A stretch of DNA of 64,000 nt from Benincasa hispida (lineage: Eukaryota; Streptophyta; Magnoliopsida; Cucurbitales; Cucurbitaceae): the NCBI RefSeq assembly GCF_009727055.1, contig NC_052354.1, positions 42,137,265 to 42,201,264 of the forward strand, in the 5' to 3' direction. Under the pieces are notes generated by a model. That model ran no database searches. It had not been told where the DNA came from and was given only the letters and a program-made list of their open reading frames with translations. Shown one piece after another: positions 38,937 through 50,800 of the stretch. The position numbers and the translations under genes are program-made. The stretch's first letter is position 1, and each line of letters begins with the position of its first letter.

Positions 38937-39522
38937 CTCTCCTCTATTGCTTCAAGTAGCACCTTTCAATTGGTTCACTTTGATGAGAAAAATTTTGCCA
39001 CATCATCAGCTCAGGATTTTTTCGTTAATTTTGTTTTGATTATTGCTTCTTCATTTGAGGTCTGACTTAGGCGATTCAAATTGGTTGAAATCGTTGTTCC
39101 AAGATCTACACATACACACTTCAAAACAATCAAATTGTCAATAAATAAAAGTAAGTTTGTTATCATCAATATATTAATTAAAATTGTCAAAACAAATTTG
39201 TCTCTCTAATGCACAATGTATAATATTTATGGCTTAAACATTAAATGTAAGCATTAATTCATTGTTCTATTCTAATTTAGTTAAATCATGCACACAAACA
39301 TACAAAACATTTAAATCCATACAAGTACAAAAGTTTTCATTTTATTTTTCCAAGCATCATATTTCTATTACTATCAAACAATGGAGGTCTATCAACACAA
39401 TCATCTAAAGTTGGCATAACTCTAGCAATTAAGCTTTCAAATAATTTCTTAAAAATATTAATAAGATATTTTATATATCAAAATAATATTTAAAAAATAA
39501 TTTATGTAGAAGAGTTCCTTTC

Positions 39523-39534
39523 TTTGATACCAAT
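39523..39534 (-). other. Primer-binding-site-like motif beside the direct repeat
   Basis: On the minus strand, AAT then TGGTATCAAAG directly follows the ...CCTACA end of copy 2. Compare TGGTATCAGAGC, the copia-type primer site. This is the main argument for calling the 535-bp repeats LTRs. Confidence 0.4.
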
Positions 39535-40069
39535 TGTAGGATCGGTATGACAACTCTAGAGGAAGGTGAATATGGTTTATTTAACTTAATGAAAACTTTT
39601 TACAAATGTGAGCCCAATTAAATAACTAATAGACTTTTTGCTAACAAGTAATTTAAACAATAATTTCATGCAAAATAATTCAACTCAAAATAATCAATAA
39701 GTTCATAATACTACTTAAAGTACACAAATTGGCTCTCCAAACAAGATTAATAATAGAGGTAAAAATTCAAGAACAACCAATCAAAATAATCCAATATGAA
39801 TAATTAATTTCAAGAACAAAAATTGCAATTAATTTCAAGCAATAAAATATAATAACAAATTAATTGCAAAATTAAAGAGGAGAAGGATAGAGAAATTGAC
39901 ACCAAGAATTTTATAATGATTTGGCACAATTGGCCTACATCCACTTCCCAAGCTCCTCTTGGATATGTCACTACGAACTTAACACTTTCCACAGGTTAGA
40001 GTCGAAACGTTACAACGTTCTTTTTCCGGAAGCAAGAACGAACTTGATCATTTCTACGGTTGAGGATTA
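39535..40069 (-). repeat. 535-bp direct repeat, copy 2 (possible LTR)
   Basis: Partner of 37706-38240. It keeps the same order of blocks (TGAATATGGTTTATTTAACT, AGACTTTTTGCTAACAAG, TTGGATATGTCACTAC). The ORF at 39810-39992 lies inside it and is not a gene. Confidence 0.6.
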
Positions 40070-40334
40070 AAACTAATTAATTTGAGGTTAAAGGCCAAAA
40101 AGTCAACAATGAGACCGTGCATGAAACTTCTTCAAACTAATGAGAGAGATTGAGGGATTTATTGTCACACGTCCCTCTCCCACTTATTATAAACACACTC
40201 TCTATTCACCTTGATATTGATCTAAATAAACATCATCCATAGGGGGACATTGTTGAGCTACTTGTGTAACTCATCCATTCTAATCTGGCTTCCATTTCAT
40301 TCAACCTCTAAAATTATGATCTCAATTTGTGCAG
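40070..40334. other. Unassigned stretch before the gene-fragment cluster
   Basis: No element end or gene is recognised. If the cluster from 40335 belongs to a transposon, its left border should lie here or have been destroyed by the neighbouring repeat. Confidence 0.3.
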
Positions 40335-40741
40335 GAAACTATTCAAGTAATGGTTATCTTCAGGTGTCCTGCAATGGGGGCTTAAATCAGATTCGTGCTA
40401 CGGTGTGCACTGTTTGACTTGATACTTCTTTCCCCTCGTTTTCCCAATTTGTGCCCATTATTATTGTTTGTAGTTTCCTTGAAAGGATGTTATATTGGAC
40501 TCATCTAATTAAGCATTTCAGATATGTGATATGGTGACTGTAGCTCGCTTTTGAACTTGACATTGGTTGTCCCAGAACTTGATAAAACATCTTTTTGGGC
40601 GGACCCTAGGTATGTTCATTTTCTTGCAATCTGTGATTTGGGTACTTTCTTTTACAAAAATTGAAGTATGTTAACACTAAGCTCTCATGCAGCAATTTTG
40701 ATGACATATTTAATATGAAGCATTTTATTGCTTCACTAAGA
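40335..40741 (+). pseudogene. Plant O-fucosyltransferase family fragment
   Basis: Three consecutive exons of a GDP-fucose protein O-fucosyltransferase-like gene with introns kept: 40335-40402 (NGYLQVSCNGGLNQIRAT, the conserved GGLNQ region), 40522-40609 (ICDMVTVARF then VPELDKTSFWADP in another frame) and 40693-40740 (NFDDIFNMKHFIASL). The T run after GCTCGC is one base short, so the second exon shifts frame and hits TGA. Homology stops sharply at about 40741. The start and most of the enzyme are missing, so this cannot make a working transferase. Relatives are Golgi-type membrane enzymes. Confidence 0.85.
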
Positions 40742-41329
40742 TAAACTCAACAGCCACTTAAAGTATAAAAGAATCACCCCCGAGCCACTTCAAAAATTGT
40801 AACTTGTAAGAGGATACCTATAACCTCACCACTATTAATAAGATTGACTTATGCTATAAATTTTGTCTTCAATGCTTTTAAAGTCTCGATAACTAATGTA
40901 GTAATAGTTCAAATTGCTAACTCAAACTTTTATATTTTTGAAGGAGGCATATTCATATTATTCTTCTACATTATATGCGTGTAGAGACTTAGTGCATTTT
41001 TGTAGAGGCGTAAGCCTCTCAGACCTTTCATGAGAGGTGTGAGCCTCTTATAGTCAAAGGAGACGTAAATCTAGAGTCTTGTCTTGAGACAAACCTCAGG
41101 GAATAAGTTACTATAGTCTTTTAAAAGATTGATATTGAATAGGTTTCCAATGTTCCTTGGGAAAGTGTTGCATTGTAGGCTTATAAATTCTTTCTATTGT
41201 ATGGTGTTTCTTAAAATTCAAGAGAGGCATGTAAATTGAAGTAAATGTCAAAGCCCTAAAATAAGGACTGATGTTCCTACAAATGCATACTTGCAATGCC
41301 TAATTATCTTAATTTGTTTCACTTTCAAG
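40742..41329. other. Non-coding stretch between captured fragments
   Basis: No gene recognised. It includes short inverted GAGGCGTAAGCCTC-type repeats at about 41005-41055. Confidence 0.35.
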
Positions 41330-41746
41330 TGGAATCAATTTTAGACAAAGAGAATTTCTCATTGGAAGAGCTTCTCGATGAAGAAGAAATAATCCAAGAA
41401 TGCAAAGCCCTCAACAGTCGTTTAGTTAACTTGTAGGACACTTTCTCCATTATATCATTTGCTTGTTCTATTACTATTGATCTGATTCTTTTTGCTATCA
41501 TATATGGTCTATTTCAATATTGTTCAATGTCCTTGTCTTATGAGCTTGGGTGTTAGAATTGTATCATGTATGATTAATATGAGCAGGAATGGGTCTTTAT
41601 GATTCATCCAGATATTTTAATGGACAATTCTTTTTGCCTTCAGTCTACGGGACAGAGCCCAGGTGGAACAACTGTTGCGCTACATTATTGAAGAACCTCC
41701 AGATGATGCTGAAAGAAAACGGGCATGCTGAAAACATCGTTTAAAG
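41330..41746 (+). pseudogene. SAPS-domain (PP6 regulatory subunit-like) gene fragment
   Basis: Two exons with good splice sites: 41330-41432 (ESILDKENFSLEELLDEEE then IIQECKALNSRL) and 41644-41746 (LRDRAQVEQLLRYIIEEPP). They match the N-terminal part of SIT4-associated, SAPS-domain phosphatase regulators. The second exon has an apparent internal deletion after ERKRA: the sequence jumps to CTGAAAACATCGTTTAAAG, which resembles the later ILKTLVEE stretch of the same gene, and it runs into a TGA. The upstream ATG exon and all later exons are missing. A non-functional gene fragment. Confidence 0.85.
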
Positions 41747-41922
41747 GTAGGTGCTTAATTTGTGTTGTATAAATTTATATGTTCAAGGTATAGCTCTCGG
41801 CTAGAAGTTAGGTTTAAGAGAATTTTATTTTAGAACTTGATATTGTTCTTGTGTGTTGTGATGTGTGTTTTCTTAACTCATATCCTAACTTCAATTTTGC
41901 TTCTTTGCAATAAACTTTCAAG

Positions 41923-42195
41923 AATTATTGACATGGATCTGATTACCACGGGAGTATCGACAAGCGAAAGGATGCGAAGGGAGAGTTTATTATCGGAAAC
42001 TCGCAACATTATTATGAAGAAAATGAAACTTGGAGGACCCTCCATGCGCCTGGCCAAGGTCTACTACTCACTTTTATTGTGTGCAGTAACTTTACTTGTT
42101 AAGTTGAAGTTAAATTCTAAATCTTTCCAATTCTTCTGTAGTTGTTGGATGAGCTGAAGAAGAAGAATCCTGATAATGAAGTCCATCTCAACAAC
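41923..42195 (+). pseudogene. MCM4-like C-terminal gene fragment
   Basis: Exons 41923-42058 (IDMDLITTGVSTSERMRRES, then KLGGPSMRLAK) and 42142-42195 (LLDELKKKNPDNEVHLNN) join in frame through GT-AG sites. The text resembles the C-terminal region of plant MCM4, a subunit of the replicative helicase (DMDLI.TGVSASERMRR, GG.SMRL.ELLEELKK, EIHLHD). None of the helicase core and none of the last C-terminal exon is present. The MCM4 call is from memory of the Arabidopsis protein; the fragment status is clear. Confidence 0.7.
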
Positions 42196-42569
42196 GTATA
42201 TTACATCTCTTAATCTCTCAAACTCTCCCAAATTTGTAAACAAATAAAATTGTGTTGCCCTTACACGGAAGATTCTGTTGCTCTTATAAAATCATAATCT
42301 TTGTATTACTTGTAATTTGTGTTTTCAAGGCCTGAATTATTGTACGCCTTTTAAATTATAATTCTATAGCAGAATTTGCGGATTAAATGTAATAGATTTA
42401 CAATCCATACATGAATAATATGTCATAGCCATAGCGTTCGATGATGATGTGTCATGTTATACTTTTTTACCAAAAAAATGGATTTGGTAAGGGAACTTTA
42501 AAAAACGGACAATAATTGATAAAACGGACAGATTCGGGCTTTTGGTTAAGAATAAAAAATAAAAAAAAA

Positions 42570-42784
42570 TAGGCTTTAATGTCGGTTGCAACCGACAGGC
42601 TTTAATCATTAAAGACCTTTAATGTCGGTAACAACCGACATTAAAGGCTGTGTTATTGGTGTTATTGAAGCCCTTTAATGTTGGTTTAAAACCAACAGTA
42701 AAGGCAACCGACATTAATGGGCTTTAATAACACTATCTTTAATGTGGGGACCAACCGACATTAAAGCCCGAATTTCTTCTAGTG
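42570..42784. mobile_element. CACTA-type transposon terminus with subterminal repeats
   Basis: The stretch ends AAGCCCGAATTTCTTCTAGTG, which reads CACTAGAAGAAATTCGGGC from the outside, a canonical CACTA end. Inside are at least six direct and inverted copies of CTTTAATGTCGGTTG, the subterminal transposase-site pattern of En/Spm elements. The matching left terminus was not found in the window, so the element is truncated or its other end has diverged. Confidence 0.75.
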
Positions 42785-44828
42785 GCTTAGAAAAAAGGTC
42801 TCTTATTTGTTACAATGTTAATCTTTTAGTTAAGAATCAATTTAGTCATATTATACTGATTAAAAGATTAAACTTAAATTTTTAATATAATTAGAAAAGT
42901 AATCTTAGGTCTATGTGATTCATATTTTAAAACTATTTTTAAAAAATGAATTTTTAACCTAATGTTTGCATGCAATTTTGAATTATCGATTTTAATTTCT
43001 AATTTCAATTAGTTATAATAATTATAAATAAATGAAACAAATTAAAATCATACATTGCATGTAACTGACCTACTTAGTAAATTATAACATTTATAAGTTA
43101 CTTAAGGTAGTATCATGCTTTATATATATTTCATTACTGACTTATATAACAATTATATATTACAAAAAAAAATTATTAATAACATACTTCAAATATACAT
43201 TCATATTATATATATTATGTCTCTTATAATATAAATTATGCATGTATATGTATTTAACACCTTTAGGACATTATTGTCCAAGAATGAATTTGATGTTAAA
43301 TTACAAGCTCTGTCTTTAAACGTTTGAGATTATATGTATTGAACTTAAAAGAAAAATGCTTATGAAAATCTTAATTTTGTGTCAAGTAGGGTTATCTCTG
43401 GATTTGGACTTATTAGATGTTTATCTTATTTAAGAAAATGGACTCAATTAAGCATAACATTGAAAAGTATATGGATTCTATTAATAAAACACATATATAA
43501 TTCAATTTTGTATATAATAAATATGTTGAGATTAAGAAAATGATAGATTTACATCTATTAGTTAGACAAAATTGAAAGTCCAATAATCTATTAGATACAA
43601 AAGTAAAAGTTTTGAGGACTTGTGTAAACACAACCTTAAAAGTAAGGGGACTTATAAACTCGTAACTTAATCTTATTTGATTAAAATGGCATGTGTGATC
43701 AATGTTTAAAATGGTCCATAGAAAAATATCAAGGTCTCAATTTTATGAAATGTCGATGATATATCAATAAAATATCGACGTCAAATGTTTAATTTTGATT
43801 TCACCCAAAAGCTTTATATGTCATAGAAGGTTATACTTGACGGATTCTTATGACCCTTATCCGATATGTGAAACTATCTATGAATTCCCAACAAACCTCC
43901 TTTGAAACAAAGGACATCAAATCTCTCTTTTAAAAGTCATTCATTCATCTACTCTCATCTATAATCTTTTAAATCTCTTTTTTTTTTTTTTTTTCCTTTT
44001 TTTCCTTAATAATCCTCCATTGTACCTAATATATAGTCTTCTTTTAGCAACTCTTCTATCAAAATATGGTGTCATATGCATAAATTTGAACTCGTTTGTC
44101 TTAATAACAAATCTTTCCATACTTTACCATTCTTTGTCAATCAAGAATAACTCAGTTACCTATTAACGAGTATCTTCATATTGTATATATAAATCACATC
44201 CAAACAAAAAAGTTTTTTTTTTTTTCTTAAAACACTTCTTTCCTTTAAGAGTTCAAAGTATAGTAGTTGTTGTGTGCTAATTGCATTTGAATGGACAATT
44301 TTGTGGGGATTTGGTGTAGATACGTTGGCATATAATGTGTTGCATGTGAACCAATAATTGGAACCATTTTGTAGGTACCTTACAAACATGGGCCTCTATC
44401 AAATGAACAAAAAGCATCTCATCTTTGGTGAAAGAAGCTAAGGCATTAGCATAGCTATAATTTGAGCATCAATCTCTTTTCTATTTGGGGATAAAGTGAT
44501 TTTAAATTTCAGCCAACCAAATAAGCTCAATAGATTCCCTAGATCACTTCCTCCAAGGCCAACCTTCTAAACATCCCTAACAGATCACTTCCCTTCCTCT
44601 TAATTAACCCCTCAACAACAATATAATATTATGTGACACATTCTTTTAGAAAAAAATTAACTTACTTTTTATGACACCCAAAGAAAATATGACATATTAT
44701 ATAAGAAAACTATCAACATTAAGATGAAATTCATATGGAAACCTAGATAATAGCTTATCAAAAGCTTCTATGGACAAGTTGATCCTATTTCATGTGTTCA
44801 ATAGAGTCAACAACAAACTCTATTTTTT
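42785..44828. other. AT-rich spacer downstream of the NPF gene
   Basis: No gene supported. Short minus-strand ORFs at 43413-43631 and 44156-44389 have no recognisable domains. The part nearest 44829 should hold the 3' UTR of the minus-strand transporter gene. Confidence 0.45.
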
Positions 44829-47800
44829 TCACAAATTCGCTTCTTTTTCTTCACCATGATGAGCCTTGGCGTCTACTCCGCTCCCCTCCTCATGGAGAAT
44901 AGGAATATCATCACCTCCTCCTCCATTCAACTCCGCAATGGACTCCTTGGTCTCTCTTCCTCCTTTGTCATTCAACTCCGCAATCGATTCCTTAGTCTCT
45001 TCTTCTCCTCCGTTTAACTCCGCAATTGGCTCTTTGGTCGTCTCTCTTTCTCGTCCGTCATTCAATTCTGCAATCGGTTCCTTAGTCATCTCTCCTCCTC
45101 CATTCAACTCCGCAATCTGCTCCTCAGTCTTATATTTATACCAGGATGCCCAATACAAGTAATGAAAAAAGTTCAAAATACTAAGAATGGCCAAAAACCA
45201 ATAAAATAGATTGAGGTTGTTGTAGTTCAAATCCTCAGGAATAAGGCCTTCAACCCATCCCTTCTTGCTTGGTGCTATCTTTTTAGTGACTTTGTTGACA
45301 ACATTGACAAAGATGCTGCTCAAGTAATAGCCAAGAGCAAGGGAGAGAAATGTGAAGGAAGTTGAAAGGGACCTCATCCCTACGGGGGCTTCCTTGTAGA
45401 AAAACTCAAGCAGCCCCACAAGGGTGAACATGTCTGCTATTCCAAATATACTATATTGAAAGGATAGCCAAAACAAACTTATCGGCTCGTTTGGGTGCTC
45501 TGTCGCTTGATGTCGTCTCTTCACCTCCACGAGCCCTGCCACCGTCATCGATATCGCCGAGAGAACCTGTTAAAGAATATGTATAAAAGATTAAGTATGC
45601 CTACGTCCTATAATATATATACCTTAAATTATGTAGACACCAAATGTATTTAGTTAGTGTTTTGTTCTAAAGTGTTTACTTAAAAGTACTTTTTTTCATA
45701 AAATTATTTCAAACTCATATTTAAATTTTATATTCTCATCTCTTTAAACTTTTCAAAATGTTTATTTGAGTTCCTCCATTTTTCTAAATAAAATTATTTT
45801 AGTCTTTACCTTTTTCATTTCACATTTAACCAATTATTTTCATGGCTTGACAACCTTTTTTTAACAAATGGATTATAATTACTTTCAACAAGAATAAACT
45901 TATAAGGTAATTAAATTCAAGTAAATGTATTACTATGTTTAATTGGTGTGGGCATTGTAATCATGGGAGTCATATAAATTACTTCAGAAAAATGATTAAA
46001 ATGACTGGAAAAAAAACTTTTTGTTTTTAGGTAGAAACTTAAATTAACATTTTGAAAGATAAAAATAGATAATTTGATGTTTTCGAAACTTTAAAAAAAA
46101 TGAAATAAGCTTTTGAGTTTAGGAGTAGTTTTAACGGTACCAGGCCGACCCCGACTCGTTGGAGCTGAGTGATGCCCGAGGGGTGGTGGGTGATTTTGCG
46201 AGCGAAGGGGACGAAGACGAACTCGTAGAGGGGGATGAGGAAGGCCATGAAGACCAATGGAATAACAGGGATCGATGGAGCTGGGAATTGAAAATGGCCA
46301 AGGCTTTTGTCCATGATTCTTGTGTTGCCTTGTTCAACTGAGAATGTTTGAAGTTGTGCTAAACAAGTGTTCATGATTATGGTGCTAATGAAGATGGGCA
46401 CCATTCTTGTTATAATCTTCACTTCTTCTACTTGAGTCACACTGCAAACTTTCCATTCTTCTGCTTCTATGTCCTTTGGGATAATTGCAGCTTTGTCAAG
46501 AAACCTGATGAGATCACCATTACCATTACAACATTTATTCTAACTCTTAATAAGAGTCAGATGTGGATTCGAAAATCTATCATTCCATGTACTTTTGGGA
46601 TAATTGCAATCTTGTCAAGAAACTCAAAGATTACAATATTTATTCCAAAAGGTTGACAATGGGGCGGAGTGAGGTCGGAGATGCACTTCTCATCCCCATC
46701 TCCGTGGAGATTTTTAATCCTCATCCCCGTCCCATTCCCCATTTTGAGGAGTCGGGTCGAAGTCGGGAATTCACATTTGGGGATCGAGTCCCCGCAAGAA
46801 AAAATTCCCCATCTATTATTTTTTTATTATTTATTATTTTTATTTAAAATCAATAAATTTTTGTATTTATATTGAAATGGTACTCTTTATAGGTAACAAG
46901 TTGGTATTATTATTGTTTTATTTATTTAAATTAATAATTAAAAATATTTTAATATTTCTTTATTTTAAAATTTAATAAAAGTTAAAAATGAATTATATTA
47001 TGAAATGAAATTAAAAAAAAAAAGTAAAACAAAAAAAAACAAAAACGGTAGCTTTAAAGCTATTGTTATATATATATATGTGTGTGTGTATGTATGTATT
47101 GAAAAATTAAAACAATTATTCAGGATGGAGACGGCGTGGGGATACCCTCCTCATCCCTGCCCCATCCTCAGTTTAGGGACCCGTTTTAGGTCCCCAGTTT
47201 GATCCCATCCCCGATAAAATTGGAGATTCTCTGCCCCGATCAGGACGGGTACTTGTAGGGACCTAACCCCACTGAGATTTTTGTCAATCCTAATTCCCAA
47301 CCACTAATAACTATTAGACGTAGATTCGAAAATCTATTATTCGAGATACTTTATCATTGTTTCTCTCTTATATATTTAATAGTATAGAATTGTTAAGCAT
47401 CTTATGATGAGCCTTTTTCAAATAATTTCTCGTAAGTATTAAGATATTACTAAGTATTAAGATATAACTATTAATTATCTTTGACAACACGAAGATGATC
47501 TAATAACAAATTCACATATTTTTCTTATAGACATCAATTTACTATTTGGACCACATCCTAAACAAGAAAGGTAACTATCGATAAGGATATTTGTAATAGA
47601 TAGTAGAATAAAAGAAAAAAAATCTAAAAGTATATTACATTTTAAAAATATTTACAAATATGGATGAGTTGAATAGTCAATCTTTGAATTTTTTTTTAAT
47701 TTCCAATTTTTTCCTCCCTTGTCTTGTCTTGTTGCATATCTTCTTTTCTTTTTAGTCTTTTTATTTTCTTTAATTTTTACTTCTTCTCTTTCTCTTATTT

Positions 47801-50800
47801 TTAAAATTTTTCTTTCATTTATTTGAATTTTTTCTTCTTCCCCTTTTTTTCCACAAGAATTATGAGGCTAAGTTTCATACTCAAGACTTGAAAGTACTCA
47901 ATTCATAAGTAACTTAACACCAACAAGTCAATCATCAAGTTTGATTATTATAACAAATAATAAATATAAATATCGAATAAAAGTCTATCGGTGATAGCCA
48001 CTAATATTTTCTATCATTGATAGCTTAATCTTTGATTATATTTTCATAGTTAATAGCCACTTATAGAAATTTATCATTGATGCCAACTTAGTGAATTTAA
48101 TTAATAAAGTTGAATCTCGAACTAAAATGTAAGTGGAACGCCTAGAAGTTATCATTAATAACATGTTTATCAGTGATAGAAGCTATCATAGAAAAGAAAA
48201 AGGACTTATAAATGTTTGGGAAGGACAAGAAATGGGCAAAAAGGTGTTCAGTGACTATGATTGATAGAAGCTACTACCTAATAGCATGTTACCAGTGATA
48301 TAAGCTAATACTAATAGCATGTTATCGATGATAGAAGCTACCCGATAGCACGTTATCAATGATAGAAGCTACCACTGATAGCATGTTATCGGTGATAGAG
48401 AACTATCACTGATAGCATGATATAAGCGAGATCATTAATAGCTTCTTATCAATGATGTTATCAATGAAAGAAGTTATCACTGATAACCATAATATGAGTG
48501 ATGTTAGTGATATCGGTGATAGAATTTAGGTGATATCTATATATCGAGTTTCTTTCAAAGATGATAACCAGTTATAGAACTCTATCATTGATAGTGTTAA
48601 GTATTAATATTTCAAGGTTGATTCAAATTGATGAAAGTCTATCAGTGATAGCGACTGATAGTTGCTATCAGTGATAGCCATGATAAAAGATTATTAGTGA
48701 TAGCTACTGTGGTAATCAAAGTTGTTGATCACTATTTATAAATCTATCATCGATAGCCACTGATAGCCTTAAGTGTTGATATTTCAAGGTTGATTCCAAT
48801 TGATGATAGCTATTAAAAATTGATAGCAAGTTAAAAGTTAATATTTCAAGATTGTATTAATTTTTCTCAAATTGAAAGCTATCACTGATAGTAATAATCA
48901 TCGATAGCAATTGATAGAAGCTATCAATGATAACAGCTATCAGTGAGCTTTTAATTTAAGAAAACTAGTAAGAAACGAGCAAAATGGTGGCTAGGCATGA
49001 GTTTTTTAGTCTTTTACCATTTTTTGATTTATATATGCAATTATTTTATTCTTGTACAACATATTCTATTATTTTGGGCTTGAATTCTATTTATGGAACT
49101 AGCCCTATTGATAAATATCAATGAAAGTGGTATTTGCAATAGGTACTTAACTTCTCAATTATATGACAAAGGATATAGAAACACATTAGTGAGACAAAAA
49201 TAGTCATAATATACTTCTTTTTTTCTTTTACTTTAGATTATAGTTTTGGTCATGGTCTAGTTTCAAACTAGTTTATCTGAGTTTGACTTAGTTTCAAATA
49301 GAATATGGGTTTAAATTTTTTTTTTACTAATGTCTCCTTTGATAACCATTTGGTTTTTTGTTTTTGCTTTTGAAAATTAAGTTTATTTCATTTACATTTC
49401 TTACAATGATTTGTATATTTTAAAGTACAATGGTTGAATTCTTAGGCAAATTCTAAAAACAAAAACAACTTTTTGAAAGTTATTTTTTTAGTTCTCAAAA
49501 TTTAGTTTGGTTTTTTAAAACCATTGGTGAAAAGTAAATAACAAAGGAAAAATTAGATTTAATTTTAAAAAACAAAATGATTATCAAACGGGGCTTAAAT
49601 TACTCAAATTTAATTTTTATATTTTTAAAAGCTTAATTTTTCAATATTAAGTGACTTGAATTTTAATACATATGACAAAAACACCAATAAAAAAATACTA
49701 AAAGAAAATTGTATCAATATATGATATAAGCATATTAAAATGACCATATTGATCCATTAAAACTTTTATAAATATCATATACATGTGTATATATATTCGT
49801 TATCTTAAATATAATTCAACTAATTAAGACATATTATTAATATCTAAAAGAGTTAGAAAGATTCGAACTCCGACCTTCGTATGTTATTGATTTAAAAAGA
49901 AATAAGTAAACTCAAATAAAATTTAGCTGAAATTATATAGAGAAAATTGATCATATTTGAGAAAGGAAGTGGAAAAAAATATAATATAGAAAATCACCTG
50001 AGCTGATTGGTGTGAAGAATTTTAGAGTGAATTGAATCCATATAATGTTTGTCACTAATCTCGTACAATTCATTTGGATTGTCCGGCAATCGTAGCCGTC
50101 GATTTTTAATCGCCACAACAATAACCTGCCACAAGACAACCCAATATCTAATTTCATTTCTTTCGCGACGTTTGGTTTAAGGTTTTATATACTTGAAGAT
50201 AAAGAATATATAAGAATAGGATGTATAAAAATGAGAATAGGATATCCAAATGTGTAATATTTTTTTATGTAATTATAAAAATAATAAAAATTAATTTTAA
50301 TAATTAACTTTTGTTTGTTAATTTATTTTTATTACATTAAGTTATTAAATCAATTTTAAGCCATTAAAATTTAATTAAATTTATCAACTCATCCTCCAAT
50401 TTAATATATTTATTATTAATTAAATTTTTTATATGGTACATTGTTATCAATATCAAATTTTATTAAAAATATTGATAATTAACTTAAATATCTACTTTCT
50501 TTCTTCTTTTAGATTTTTTTTAATTAAAGAAGTAATTAGTTAAATGTTTAATGTCAATTATCAACCTTATATATATATACAAAAGAAGTTGATATAAACT
50601 AATTGATTTTAAATCATCAAACAATGTTTTTAATTTTAAAAAATAATTATAATTATATATTAAAACTAGAATTACAAGTACACAAGATTGTCCAATTGAA
50701 AAATTAACTTATTTTATTATTAGTTAATTAATTAATATTTTTTAAAGACTAATTAATGATTTTAATAAATAATTTACGATGTTAATTTATATTACCAATA

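Noticed and set aside
46131..46341. ORFs in other frames over the NPF exon
   Set aside because: Shadows of exon 5 of the transporter; the real frame carries the conserved NPF motifs.
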